Source of the DNA: Diadophis punctatus similis
Lineage: Eukaryota > Chordata > Lepidosauria > Squamata > Dipsadidae
NCBI GenBank assembly: GCA_023053685.1
Contig: JALIGW010000002.1
Location: 170,839,430-170,903,429, forward strand
Direction of reading: 5' to 3'
Length of the DNA: 64,000 nt
Shown: positions 23,590 through 35,617 of the stretch, in pieces
How the letters are laid out: the number at the start of each line of letters is the position of its first letter
Position numbering within the stretch: the stretch's first letter is position 1
Notes under the pieces: model-generated
Database searches by the model: none
What the model was told of the DNA's origin: nothing
Seen by the model: the letters and a program-made list of their open reading frames with translations, nothing else
Position numbers and translations under genes: made by a program

Positions 23590-24464
23590 CTACAGGCTAG
23601 ATAGACTACTGTAATAAAATCTTGCAAGCCTGATTCAGCTGTCTCTCCCCTCCCTCTTATATTTTAGTGAATCAGGGAGGAGCCTATTTGTGACTTTTCT
23701 GAATACTATCTCTTTCTCAGTGCCTAAGGAATGTTTCAGCCCTCTTTTTTACTCTTCCATGTCTGCAACCTTGAGAATGGGATTTCTCTCTCTTCTCACT
23801 CCAGGAGGCATATGTTAACCGTGGCTGCACAACTGCGCGCATCTGTAATATCTATTTATCAACTATAAATATATCCTACTGTAAGGCTCAAAATAATGTG
23901 CACAAGGGACTTTCCAGTTGGGATACTCATTCAGAAACTAACAAGTTGTCTTCATCAAGCAGTTATGGGCTATGTGCCTTTAGACTGGAGTGAAGATATG
24001 TTATTTGTGAGCCTGCTACAGCAGTGATTCATTTCTTTTGATCTGTAGCCAGTCTGCTGATACCCATTGGATTCAGTAACAAAGGCTAAAAAAGTGGGTT
24101 TGAGAATGGGAATCTTAGTTCATGTCCTGGATATCAGCTGCATCCCTATACGTAGATGCTATCTTTGTTTGAAATAATGAGATGCACTTCTTGAAGAATT
24201 TATCTATCAATGTTGCAAATGACAATTCTCTATTCTGTTCCTTGAGATCCAACAGACGTGTTCTGTTTTTCCTGACAGATATGATAGTAAAATACTAATG
24301 TTCATATATGTACATGTATATGACAAACTCCTTGATTTTGACAATTTCTAAGAGTGAAGCTTTATAGCCGTAATTCTAAATGATATACATCTATTATGGA
24401 GTTCTATATTAATGGTTTAATAATATATTCAGTAACACGCACAGAATTATTATTATAATTAGAC

Positions 24465-24690
24465 CAATTTGATCTAGTGGTTAAGGAACCATGCTAGAAA
24501 CCAGGAGTTTTAGTCTCAACTTAGGCATGAAAGTCAAGTGGGTGTTGTTAGGCCAATCACTCTTTTTAGGCCAACCCAACCTCACAGGGTTGTTGTTGCA
24601 GGGAAATAGGAGGAGGAAGGAATATTAGGTATGCATGTTTGTCATCTTGTTACTTACAAAATAATAAAGACGGGATAAAAATACAATAAA
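24465..24690 (+). mobile_element. tRNA-derived SINE (CTCACAGGGTTGTTG family)
   Basis: Head GATCTAGTGGTTAAGGAACC, CTAGAAACCAGGAGTTTTAG, centre CCCAACCTCACAGGGTTGTT, tail AATAATAAAGACGGGATAAA. A common squamate SINE type distinct from the Sauria SINE. Confidence 0.75.
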
Positions 24691-24699
24691 AATGCTTCA

Positions 24700-26100
24700 C
24701 TATTGCTTTTTATGCTTGTATCTCACTTGCCACATTGGCTGATGTATTTCAGAAGTAATCTGTATCAGTGATAAACTCTTTATCCTTAATAAAAATAGGG
24801 CCTGCTAATTCAAAGTAAGGAGTCAAAGCAAAATATGGACATCATTTATTATCTGGATAACATCCTGGGGGATTCAAAACATATGCAGCAACCAAAGTAG
24901 TCTTCCTTCAGCAATTGTCCACAAGATGTTCCTGTAACTTGATGTAACAATGGAAATTACAATGATGTAACTTCCATTGTCCTCACTCAGGATAGCTGGT
25001 TGAATGACGGGTGTGGCAGACCACTATACTGAATTTATTATTTATTTAGCCTACGATGAGAACATGATAAAAGAGAAGGAAGCATATACACACAATCCAC
25101 GTAAGACCACTGTATTGGGAAATATGACAGGAGAAGCTTGAACATATGATGATGATGTGTCATCAAGTCATTTTCAACTCCTAGCAACAAATCTGATCTA
25201 TGTGTACAGTGCATTGACTGAGAACAACATGGCAGCATGCTATACTTGATATTTATTCAATATCCTATTTGATGAAAACCTATGTTTTAGCATTTGGATC
25301 TAGTCTGTTCAAAGTCATCTCCAAATATAGTGCAAGCCAAATTTGATTTAAATTATTTTCCTATTCTTGTGACCTCCAAATATGTTTACAATTTTCTTTA
25401 GACATTTCGAGGCATCATTATATACTGTAGTTTATATTTGTGTTTCAATATCTGTGATAAAAGGTGTCCACGGGAAGGAGGTTAAAAAAAAAGCCAGGGT
25501 GGTGGCCATAATCATGTAACCAAAGCCCCTACCTGTTTTACATATGTCATGATGTACATAAAAAAGGTGGGGCTTTGATCATAAGGTAAAGGATGCCATG
25601 ATTACTTTTTTTACCCTCTTCCTGCAGATACTCCTGTTGATAAATATTATTACTGTGAGAAGCATTATTCAGTGACTCCACATCAGCTGTTAAGACAGGA
25701 AGCTTGCCTCAATTAAAACAAAAATCCTAGGATACAGTAACTAATATAATTTCGGATAGCAATACTGTAAGGATCTTTATCTGCTTTGTTTTCACAATAT
25801 GCCTCTCATTTTACTGTCGAAGAAGGAGCAAAGGCCAAGAGACAGGAGGACTAACAGGGAAGTTTTTAACAGAATGGACTCAAGTTGCAAACAGTAAGGC
25901 TACAGTCAAAGCTGCAAGAGCTGCGACATGCTCGCATGCTATATGTAGTGTGATCCTCCACAGCTAGAAAACATGCCAATCCGTTGAGTGGTGATTAGTA
26001 GCAATGATAACACTTGAATCCAAAACCCGAGCAAGCAATACCAGCTCTGAAAAGAAAAGAAAAAAGTTGTCCCTGGGACTGAAGGAATGGGGCCACTGAG
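24700..26100. other. No gene recognised; possible BovB scrap
   Basis: AT-rich intergenic sequence up to the CpG island. 25158-25205 (GTCATCAAGTCATTTTCAAC, then TCCTAGCAAC) resembles the reverse of an RTE/BovB LINE 3' segment like that at 33850. No gene. Confidence 0.4.
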
Positions 26101-26109
26101 AAAAGGCTA

Positions 26110-29100
26110 TCAAAGTTCCCGGACTGCGGGGGTTTGCAAGGATGCCATCCAGGGCGAGAGACTGGTGTCTGGAGCGGGCGGGATTGGGTCAGGTAGGCGG
26201 CCTGTCCCGCTCTTTTCCTTTCTAGAGTGAAATAATCGCCCTTCTTCTGGAAGTCGGTGCCTGCCGAAAGCAGCAGCGGTGGGTGTGGCCAGCTGGATGT
26301 CGGAGCAGTTCTTGGTTGCCGCTGCCGCTACAGGGAAACAGACAAACACCCTCCCAGCCACACGGCTTGAAGTGCATTGTTTGTGCATGACAAGGTCAAA
26401 TCGAGAACTAGAGGAGGGCGGCCCTGGGGCTTTTTCTTCCTGTGCAAAACGGCGCAAACTTCGTTTCCCTCGCCGCTTTCCAGAAGCCTTGAAGAGAGCG
26501 AGCTCAGGGAAGAAGAGAAAGACTGCCGGGAACGTAGCAACCCGGCTTCTTGGGACGAAGTGTGGGGGGTGTGGGGAGAGGAAAAGCGACATTGCTCCGT
26601 TCTTTTCGCCCGCTTGGCACCTCTCCTAAAAAAAAAAAAGAGCAAGTGCTTTAAAGCCAGTTTAATCTCGGCCCAAGGTGATCCCGGAGAACCGTTTCCC
26701 TCAACAAACCACCGTTCGCCTTGCCGCCAAATAACTTTGGGATCCGCGGGAGAGGAATCTCGTTCCCATCTACATTTGCCCCGGTTACTTTGCCCCCTGC
26801 CCGCTCCTCGTGCACGTCAACTTGGAGGCGATCGCCCGCCCCGCCCCCCATGCGAGATTTTTGGGGTTTTTTTAAAAAAAAATCGGTCCGAGGGTCTTTC
26901 TCCCTTTTTTTTACCCCCCTCCCCCTCACTCCTGCGCTCGCCCTCTCCGCTCTGCACCTCATCTGTTATTTGTAAGAAACGTCTATTTGACGCAGGAAGA
27001 AATGGCAAATTTGAAGTACGTCATTAATATGGCGCCAAAAGATTTTGTTAAGTATAAGGTTATTTTTCGTAAGGTTGCAGCAGCAGCAGCAGCCTTAGCT
27101 GCTACGCCTTTGCATAGCTTCGAGGAGGTGAAAGCGCTCGCGGCGGCGGGGGCGCGCGACAGAGGAGACCGGGTTTGGGGGGGGTGCGTATGAAAAGCGG
27201 AGGAAGCGAAGAAAGTGTTACAGCTCTTGTGATCTGTGCGTGCACCGCCGCCAGTGTTGTGAGCGCGCGAGGCTGAAGATCGTTGCGAAAGTGACCTGAG
27301 CAGGCTCCGGGAGGGAGAGCGCGAGGGAAAAGCGAGTCCGCCTGTGCAACCCGAGCCTTTTCCAGCTGCCCAGGGCACCAGAAAGACAAGAGATGGGGAC
27401 TCGGCGCACCGGAGGGGGGTGAAAAGAAGGGGAGGGAGGGGGTGGGCGAAGAGTGCGCCGGGGTGGGAGGCAACACATGCCAAGCACAATCAGGGATGGG
27501 ACCCACGTCTGCAGCTGCACCTGGACCTGCTGCTCGTCAGGAGGGAGAAACAACAAGCAAGAAAAGAAGAAATTGAGAGAAGGGGGGCGAGGGGCGAACT
27601 CGCCAGCATCAGTCTCAATTTATACACTCCTTCGGAGAAGTCCGTTCTTCGCCAGCGAGGGGATTAAATAATAATTTTAAAAAAGCCTAGGCGCAGACGT
27701 TCGGGCAATTGCACAAAGATCCGGAAAGAAGTCTAGAAATTTTTAAAAAAAGAAACAGAAACACGCACGCAGGGCTTGCTGGATTTTGCACAGAGCGGCC
27801 ATCTCAGCTGGAAGCAATTCTTTGGATTTATTTTTTTAAATGCATCTATGGAGTTACTTTGTATCTACTCCTGAAAGGGGAGGGTATCATCTTCGGATCC
27901 TACGAGGGGGGGTCGTTCTCCCCCTCCGCAATGGTACCGGATTGATCTTTGCAAAGGGAGATTCCGTAAGCGTTGCCATTTCTGGAGCATCTCTCGCTTA
28001 CCCCTCTCTGGTAGCCCGACGGAGATTCTCAACTCTTGGGAGGACGCTCTCTCCCAGCCAAGGTAAAATGGGTGGAGGATTGCTCCATTTCCCCCCACCC
28101 ACCCGGTTTTTGCAGCCCCTCTCTATTCTCTCCCTTCCCTCCTTGCATTTGTTTTACTGCTCCCTGACTGTACTGCCTGCAAAGGAAGGGGGGGGGGAGA
28201 ATGTGCAGCGTTTTTAAGAGATTGATTGCGCATGTTGGTCAGTCATGTTTTAAAAGGGAGGCGGCAGGAATGTAAACAACAACTTTTTAAAGGAACGGAA
28301 GCTTCGGGAAACGGTTCCTCGGATTAATGACTGCGGCAGAGGTAACCCCAGAAGGTCTTAAGGGGGTGAGGGGGAAAAGGGACTCGACACAGTTTAAGAC
28401 CAACCGGGGGGAGGGCGGGGGAAGAGAGGACACCGAGAGGAAAAATAGGGTTCCAGAATATGAACCCAGGACAGAGGGGTTGGAGGGTAAAAAAAAAACC
28501 AATGTGCGTGGTTGCATATGGGGAATTACGTGGGGGCGTGTGTGTGTCAAGTCGTGCAAAAGGGGATCGCGCGGCAATTAGGAGATGGGAGTTTCATTTT
28601 TGTTGAGACGCAGCACGTTTTGGAGCATTTGCCTGTCTTGAAGCTGGTGCACCCACATGATCGGCTCCTCTCACGTGCTGAGGTTGTGGGGTTCCTGCCA
28701 AGCTCCTGCAACAGACATAAACAATGCGCCCAGGAGGCAAGCAGAAGAAGCAGCGCTGTCTTCGGCCAGGGTGGGAGAGCCCCACGGGGCTTTGAATAGC
28801 ATCAGCTTCTCTGGGGCGCTGATGGCTTTTGCAGCCGCGCCGTAACCTAGCGAAGGATGGCTGGGCTGCGTGGTGGTGGAGGGGTGGCGATGGAAGGGAG
28901 GGAGCGAGGACGAGAGTCACGCCGCTGGGGGATCCAGAGAGATTCGGGAATGGAAATGTACAGGCAGCGGCTGCGATTGAGCTGCGCGGTGGAGCTGAGG
29001 ACTGTAGGGGGCGTGGCTGTTGTTTACCTTCTCAAACTCTCCCTGTTCCCAACGGGCTGCTCGGGGGCGTCTCATCTTTTGCATCTCTGCTACCGAATCG

Positions 29101-29240
29101 CTCCCGCCCCTCTATGCCCGCCCGCGGATACGCGGGCTGCTCTTTCCTTCCTTCCTCGGAGGCGTTTTCTTCCACCCAGTTCGCCTGCCCCCTTCCCTGC
29201 ATTCCCTCACAGGCTTGCACTTTGCCTGCGGTAGGCATTC
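26110..29240 (+). promoter_or_regulatory. JADE2: CpG island and probable promoter of JADE2
   Basis: Seen: about 3 kb of GC- and CpG-rich DNA in an otherwise AT-rich window, with essentially no recognisable transposon, unlike everything around it. It contains a CRE-like TACGTCA at 27017-27023, an E2F-like GGCGCCAAAA at 27031-27040, a short CAG run at about 27078-27093, and many G-rich tracts. No convincing TATA box is evident. Inference: this is the CpG-island promoter of the + strand gene whose coding exons lie at 54.6 and 60.2 kb. The transcription start cannot be fixed from sequence alone. A divergent non-coding transcript is possible but nothing supports it directly. Confidence 0.75.
27240..28062 (+). 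other. JADE2: JADE2 non-coding exon 1 (5' end approximate)
   Basis: The 3' boundary is supported by a good splice donor: CAGCCAAG then gtaaaatg, with the intron starting at 28063. Splicing this end to the exon 2 acceptor places A at -3 and G at +4 of the JADE2 start codon (CCAAG/ATGG), a strong Kozak context. This independently favours the donor. The 5' end is a guess inside the CpG island. Upstream ATGs are present at 27840 and 27848. The second gives a closed 8-residue uORF ending at 27874, and the first runs through the splice into exon 2. Other first exons may exist in the same island. Confidence 0.5.
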
Positions 29241-30166
29241 CTTCCGAAAGCGTCTCATCGTTGCTGCTCTGCTGTTTTCTCATGCCGCCATCCCTCTGTC
29301 CTCCTCTTCCCTCCCTGTCGTTTTTTTGGGGGGTGGGGGGGCAGCCTTTTTCTTTAGGCTCCCAGCTACCAAAAAGAGGAGATGGTCCCTTTTTATAAGG
29401 CTTCAACTTGCCTGCCAAGTCACGGGTCCTGTCCCGGGCGCCCCCCCCCATCATATTTCTGAAGCGAGGTGACTGAAGGATGGTGAGAGAGAAGTAATAT
29501 ATATGTGTTGGAGCTTTTTCCTGTTCTGTTCTATTTGGGGATGAAGCTTGTTCTCCCTCCTCCTCCTCCCTCACACCTCCTTTTCTGCCATAGGGGACAC
29601 CTAGATCTCCCTCACAAACTATGGGCAGCTTTCTGGGCAGATTGTTCGGGAGAACTGGTGTTGCTGGGTGGGACCTTCAGTTCTTCTCAGGGAATTCCAG
29701 AAAGGAAAGACAGGAAAGGGTTAGAATCTGACTTGGAAGCTAGAAGTGGCTCCCAATTGTCCCATGCTCTCACCTGTACCTCCCCCAATACACCTTTTCC
29801 CTTTTTTAATTCCCAATCAGATTAGTCCAGGTTGAACCTCTTTTTAAGAGTATTATCCTTTTTTTTAGCAAAACCCACCCTGCTTATCCAGTTTATCATT
29901 TAGTAACATTGTCTCTCCTTTCCAGTATTTCCTTCTGTTCTGTTCCCCCCTCCCCAACAATTTGCGTCAACTTCTTTTCACCTGCACTTTTTGTCCTGGT
30001 TCTGAATTCTTGAACCTTCCATCCAGAATTTTTTTTTTACCCAGTTACTTTTTGTCACCATTCAGTGTTGTTTTAAAATCTCATGGAAATCCTCATATTC
30101 TCATTTGGTGCTGTCTTCCCCAGTGAGACTCATTTCTAATACCTGATGATAGCTTAAGCCTTAAGC

Positions 30167-30285
30167 CATAGGTCTTCAAACTTGGCAACTTTAAGACTTG
30201 TGGACTTCAACTCCCAGAATTCTCCGGCCAGCATAGCTGGAATTAAAGTCCACAAGTCTTAAAGTTGCCAATTTGGGGACCTCTG
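30167..30285. mobile_element. Palindromic hAT foldback element, 119 bp, in JADE2 intron 1
   Basis: Arms pair over about 50 bases (AACTTTAAGACTTGTGGACT against AGTCCACAAGTCTTAAAGTT). Perfect duplication CCTTAAGC at 30159-30166 and 30286-30293. Same family as 8633-8768. Confidence 0.92.
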
Positions 30286-31154
30286 CCTTAAGCCCTCCTT
30301 GGTCCTCCAATAATACCTTCTATTCTAGCACAGTGGACTTTAAAGCAGCATACTGCTACTCACTGGGCAGCCCTGCATATTCTTAATGCCCTCCCCCCTT
30401 TCACCACTCATACATTTTTCCTTCTTTTCAAGGAACTATGAACACTTTAATAGGAGTATAACATGTTGCTTAGTGTTTTGTTATTCAGAAATGGTTCTAA
30501 AATAATTTCTTAACCTGTGTCCATTTGTCCCTCAGCTAGCTTTCTTTGGTTATTTTATCTTTTCCCTGCTGTGGAATGAGACTCTATTATCCCTGCTTTG
30601 CTCATGCATTGTTTTCATTTCAGTATTTTATTTTCCTTCCTTACTTCAGAGTTTAATTAATAAAACTTTTTTACTGGAAAAAAACCTCAACAGTATCCAG
30701 AAACTATTTCTTTACATGATTTGATGGTGTTATTATCATGGTTGGTCACAGAGTCAGCCAGAGGGTTGGTTGCATTTGGAATTGTTATCCACCTGTCAAA
30801 AGTCCTTCTCAAGGATCTGGGATAGGCAGATGTTATTAGATGGTGTTAAAGGTATTGTTGCAGGATGTAAGCTGTTCCAAGTAAAACTGTCTTGCAATTG
30901 ACTCATGGTGATTTTTGGCAATGCTGATGGTGTTGAAGTAGTGTTCCAAATGATGTGAGATTGTAGCAAGGCACCTAGTACTAGCTTTGCTTTCTTTTGC
31001 CACAGTTCTGTTATTATTGTTTATGTCTTCAGTATGAATTCATCTCTTTACTTTTTACTCTTGAAAATTTAAAAATATTGTACATAGTAAATGTCTGTCT
31101 TCTATTAATTTATCAAGATATTAAGTGAAATAGACAGTTGTTAATGATCTTTCC

Positions 31155-31428
31155 CAGTGGTGGGATTCAAATTTTTTACTACTGGTTCTGTGGGCGTGGC
31201 TTGGTGGGCATGGCAGGGGAAGGATACTGTAAAATTTCTATTCCCACCCCACTCCAGGGGAAGGTTACTGCAAAATCCCCATTTCCTCCCGATCAGCTGG
31301 GACTCGGGAGGCAGATAATAGATGGGGGCGGGGCCAGTCAGAGGTGGTATTTACCGGTTCTCCGAACTACTCAAAATTTCCGCTACCGGTTCTCCAGAAC
31401 TGATCAGGACCTGCTGAATACTACCTCT
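31155..31428. mobile_element. Non-autonomous hAT element, same family as 8872-9142
   Basis: Starts CAGTGGTGGGATTCAAAT and ends GCTGAATACTACCTCTT. Shared internal blocks GTGGGCGTGGCTTGGTGGGC, GGGGAAGGATACTG, CCGGTTCTCCGAACTACTCA. Target duplication not clean. Confidence 0.8.
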
Positions 31429-31974
31429 TTCAAACCTACACAACTATATATTGAAATTAGTCTGTGAAAATTGCATTTGAAGTTTGAGTTTGTGGAGATA
31501 GAATATGTCCTTAACCAGATTTTTAAAAAGTCAAACTTTGTACTCTATTAATAAATGATCTTAATCTTATGCACAGTAGCATTTGATTAGCAAAAAAAGT
31601 TACTCCTTTAGGAGTCATTAAACCTAATGCCTATTGAAAAATAACACCAAACTCACCAAAAATAAGATCATACTTAAAAGTTATGGTTTTTGGTTGTTAA
31701 TTGAATACAGTACTATTTGCTCAATCTATCATTGGTGCTAAGAATTCTTGACTTTTAAACACTTGCTGGGTACTCAGGTGAAAGCATAATTGACACTAGT
31801 GGAAAAGTGTGTAAAGATGTTAGTTTTGCTCTTCTGTAAGGAAGTTCAACTTGAATTTTGAATCAAATCAATTAAAACCAAGAAGAAAAACTTTCTTCTT
31901 AGAATCTAGTTTTATTTATTCATTTTGTTCCATAAGATTATCATTAAGATAATCCACAAGATTATCTTTTCCCC

Positions 31975-32045
31975 CCATTTATGTACACTGAGAGCATATG
32001 CACCAAAGACAAATTCCTTGTGTGTCCAATCACACTTGGCCAATA
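31975..32045 (+). mobile_element. 3' terminal end of a LINE (squamate CR1/L2-type tail)
   Basis: AAATTCCTTGTGTGTCCAAT followed by CACACTTGGCCAATAA is a terminal block that, in snake genomes, runs directly into ATTCT-type pentanucleotide arrays, as here. The exact LINE clade is not determined. Confidence 0.6.
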
Positions 32046-32195
32046 ATGCTATGCTATGCTATGCTATTCTATGCTATGCTATGCTATGCTATGCTATGCT
32101 ATGCTATTCTATTCTATTCTATTCTATTCTATTCTCTACTCTACTCTACTCTACTCTACTCTACTCTACTCTACTCTACTCTACTCTACTCTACT
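32046..32195. repeat. Graded pentanucleotide array (ATGCT)n-(ATTCT)n-(CTACT)n
   Basis: Thirty repeats in one register with successive variants: ATGCT units with one ATTCT among them, then pure ATTCT, then CTACT. Seeded at a LINE 3' tail. Confidence 0.97.
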
Positions 32196-32219
32196 GGAAT
32201 GTATCTAGGTAGTTACTAA

Positions 32220-33840
32220 TCATCTTGTTATGATACTTGGTATAGAAAACATGAAGGGATTTTACCATTTATACAATAATGAGAAAAGTTGCACCTGCTG
32301 AAACTCTCTCATCTATATTCCTATGAAAAATGTAGAAAACATGTATTCTTTTGACTTTGGTCAAATCCATGATCTTAATCCACGATACCTCTTGAAGTTC
32401 TTGTTAGTCAATGTGGCATGACTTTGGAACTAAAAGTTGGCTTTAGTTTCTCTTTAATTTTTTTAGTATGAAGTTAAAATGAATGAAATAGGAACATGAT
32501 ACAGGTATTCCTTTGATAGAAACCCACATTTGTCACTTAAATTTCTAATGTTAACATAGAATAATGTAAAAAAGGGAAAAAAAAGAAATTGGAATGTTTT
32601 TATAATGAGAGGTTGATATCATTATCTTAGTATACTGTATATCAATTTTCTTTCAGATATTTTTTATTTTTAAAAAACAGTGTGCTTTATCATCTCACAA
32701 GCTCTTTAGATATTCTTAGAAAATTTTTCAAAAAATAATGGATGGGTGCAACTCAGTACTTAGTTTGAGACAGCTTATGTGCCAAGAAAAATAAATTATA
32801 GTAAGGTGGTAGGGAGCATCCTGAAAGACTAAGAGGGTTAGCATTTCACCTATATTGATGCTGCACATCATGTCTATCACAGCCATTTGACTGTGATATA
32901 TGTCCACCTGTCCAACAGTGTTGCCTATTCCCAAGTCAAGATGAATTCCAACATATACACCTGTAGAGTAACTGCATAAATATTAAGGAGAATAGGAAGT
33001 TACTAGTAGCAATACTGTGCTTCAGCAAACCTTTAAGTGGCCTCTTCAGCTAAAAGTTGTGCATAGAAGCAGAATTTTTTTTTCTCATTGCTATTAGTGG
33101 AGTTCACCATCTTTGAAAATCTTTACTAAGTAATCGGAAATTTACACTCTTGGTAATAAATAAATATCTTGAAGTAACTTGATCCTCTGCTACCAATCAC
33201 TTTCCAAAGTGGCATGGTTACTTTCTATATAGTGAGCTAAGCTTGTCATAGTTATATTTATTCATTGCTATTCTAATTTAAACAGTCAGTAATGCTTCTC
33301 CCAGTATCTTAATAATCATTTATATTTTTACTTATTAATAAGTTTTTGATTAGTCAGAGAATTAAGAAAAATAACAGTTAAAAATGCAAAAGAGAAATTA
33401 GAATCATAAATATAGATATCTTTGATACAGAAAATATCTTTGCTATTGAAGTCACCAAAACAGCTTGTTTTATATTTCAGAAAGATTAAAACAGAATCCC
33501 CCAGTTTGATGCCAACTAGATATAGTGAGAAAATTCTCTCTAAAGGCATACTGATTGGAAATTCTGGAAGTTACAATCCCAACACATCTGGAGGATGCCA
33601 GGTTGGGGAAACTTAGATTAGAAGTTCTTCATAGAACCAAAACATCAAGCTTTACTATAGCACTATAAAAATCATAGCAATCAATATGCATTAATTCCTC
33701 AATAAAAACAAAGCATGCTCTTATAATGACAGAATCCATTAAAGCTGAACTGAGCAATACGTTATCGTCCAGATCTTAACTGCAGCCTTAATTCCCATGA
33801 CCCATATTTAACATACTGAAGATTCGGGATATAGTGATTG
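32220..33840. other. No feature recognised (JADE2 intron 1)
   Basis: AT-rich intron sequence. 33555-33612 (GGAAATTCTGGAAGTTACAA, CCAGGTTGGGGAAACTTAGA) looks like one arm of the 8633-type foldback family. Confidence 0.45.
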
Positions 33841-33849
33841 TACCATCTT

Positions 33850-34105
33850 TGATTGATTATGTACCATCAAGTTGTGGTTGAGCCTTAGTGACCACATAGA
33901 TAGATTTTTTCCATGACAATTCATCCCTATATACCAGGTCTTCCAACAGTGCACTCATCACCATTGTAATTTAGTCCATCCTCTTTGCTGTTGGTCATCC
34001 TCTTCTTTCCTTCTACCTTTTCGTGCATTGGAGCTTCTCCTGATAACTAGGTCTTCGCGTAATGTGTGAAAGTAGAATAATTTGAGTCTGATCTGGTTGT
34101 AACCT
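33850..34105 (-). pseudogene. RTE/BovB LINE ORF C-terminal remnant
   Basis: In reverse the segment corresponds to the C-terminal arm of BovB-type proteins, where family members read a Gly/Arg-rich stretch, RW.D, then W and VAKSR. Here it is broken by stops and substitutions. DNA hallmarks are GTACCATCAAGTTGTGGTTG, TTAGTGACCACATAGATAGA and GTCATCCTCTTCTTTCCTTC. Confidence 0.6.
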
Positions 34106-34194
34106 CTGGAAGATGCTTTATTGTACATTCTTACATTAATTCTTTGTACTTTTCCCTAGGATGGTTGGGTAAATGAAAGCAAATGCCTCTAACA

Positions 34195-34449
34195 CAGTGG
34201 TTCTCAACCTTCCTAATGCTGCGACCCGTGTCCCGCGCCGCGCCACCACCGCGACCCGCTGCTGCCATGACCTGCGCCCCGCCGCTGCCATTTGGGTTCT
34301 TTTACCCTCTGCACATGCGCAAAGCGTTCTGTGCATGCGCAGAGGGTAAAAGAACCCAAATGGCGGCGTCCGGGTGAAGTCTCCTGACCCCTGTGAAAGG
34401 GTCGTTCGACCCCCCAAAGGAGTCGCGACCCCCAGGTCGAGAACCGCTG
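34195..34449 (-). mobile_element. SPIN-type hAT element, non-autonomous, 255 bp
   Basis: Ends CAGTGGTTCTCAACCTTCC (then TAATGCTGCGACCC) and GGTCGAGAACCGCTG, preceded by GTGAAAGGGTCGTTCGACCC. These match my recollection of SPIN hAT transposons. Perfect duplication CTCTAACA at 34187-34194 and 34450-34457. The expected AT-rich SPIN interior is replaced by a CpG-rich palindromic module (34287-34364). Orientation given relative to the SPIN consensus as I recall it. Confidence 0.78.
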
Positions 34450-35116
34450 CTCTAACAGCTGTTCTTTAGTTAGCAAAAACTCTTGATTTTAGATGGAAGG
34501 TGCATGGCTTCTGGGATTAACATGGGAAGCTCTAAAAAGATATTATAGATTGCTGAATGATGTCAAACAATATCTCTCAGAATGACATTTTCATCCTATG
34601 ATTATTTATGTAAAGATTTATATGCTTCCTTGCAGGCATTGAAGTCTCAGGGTAGCTTTGGAAATCATAAAACAAATTCAACAATGATAAAAACATAAAT
34701 ATAATTGCACAACACAATACAGCAGAAGACTATAAAATGAAACTACAAAAACCGTGGAGTATAGTAAAAACTACCAGATTAAAACCAACTAGCTGATAAA
34801 CTAGAAAAATAAGGAATGAGAAAGTCTTCGTCTGATACTGAAATCAGGCTGGCCAATTCTCACACTGAACCTACCTGAGAAGACCAATCCAAATGCAAGA
34901 CGCCACAATAGAGAAGACCCTCCAGTTACTGCCTGTCTATATTCATCAGAGAGCATTTGAAAAAAGTTTTGAGATGGCAAACATAACTTTGGAGGGGGCT
35001 CATGTGAACCAGCCATCATGTCATTTGTGCCTGAAAAGGTCAACCCTGTCACTCGTTTCGTTCAGAAACTATCCTGAAGTTCAAGGCATGACAAGATGTA
35101 CTTCTTATTGTCAGAT

Positions 35117-35617
35117 CTAGAAGTTCTGACCCAATTTGCAGCCTTCTACCTGTATTTGAACTGATGTTCGTCCATCATGTTCGAAGAGGACCTTGACATC
35201 TATCAGGTTGTGGGCTGTTTGCGATGTGTCCGCAGGTGGCTGGTAAGGCCTATACGGGCACGAAATGTTCTGCCACATGTTGGGCAGACGTGTTGGCACC
35301 ATTGTTGCAGCATTTGCAGCTCTGGCTTTGCGGAGTGCTCGCTTCTCTTCTGCTATGACTGTTCTTCTGTCTTCAGATACTTGGCAGCCTTGTTGGATCA
35401 GCATGCGCCATGTTGATCGATCTTGTGCCAGGGTTTCCCAGGAGGTGGCGTCGATATCGAGGGACTTGAAGGAGGCTTTCAACGAGCCTTTGTATCGCTT
35501 CCTTTGTCCCCCGTTCAATCGCTTTCCTTTAGACAGCTCACCATAGAGGAGCTGTTTAGGGATGTGATGGTCTGGCATCCTTGCAACATGGCCTGAACTA
35601 ACAATTTGAACTAACAA
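35117..35617 (-). pseudogene. Non-LTR retrotransposon ORF2 C-terminal remnant
   Basis: A 166-codon frame reads GHVARMPDHHIPKQLLYGEL, then GGQRKRYKGSLKASFKSLDI, then WETLAQDRSTW and EEKRALRKARAAN. This is the C-terminal region common in squamate and fish endonuclease-reverse transcriptases, where a cysteine-rich knuckle normally follows. Here that knuckle is eroded (SCPYRPYQPP). The clade is not certain. The RT domain is absent, so this is a 5'-truncated or fragmentary copy. Confidence 0.7.

Noticed and set aside
26110..26592. 160-codon minus frame in the CpG island
   Set aside because: GC-rich DNA has few stops; the peptide shows no known domain, and overlapping frames on the other strand are equally long. 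Could be non-coding exon sequence at most.
26984..27193. Frame reading MANLKYVINMAPKDFVKYKV with an alanine run, at the promoter
   Set aside because: Alanines come from a CAG run and no family match is recognised; it lies upstream of the inferred exon 1 end and is not in the JADE2 frame.
35117..35617. 166-codon minus frame as a host gene
   Set aside because: GHVARMPDHHIPKQLLYGEL and EEKRALRKARAAN are LINE ORF2 C-terminal signatures; the rest of the ORF is missing.
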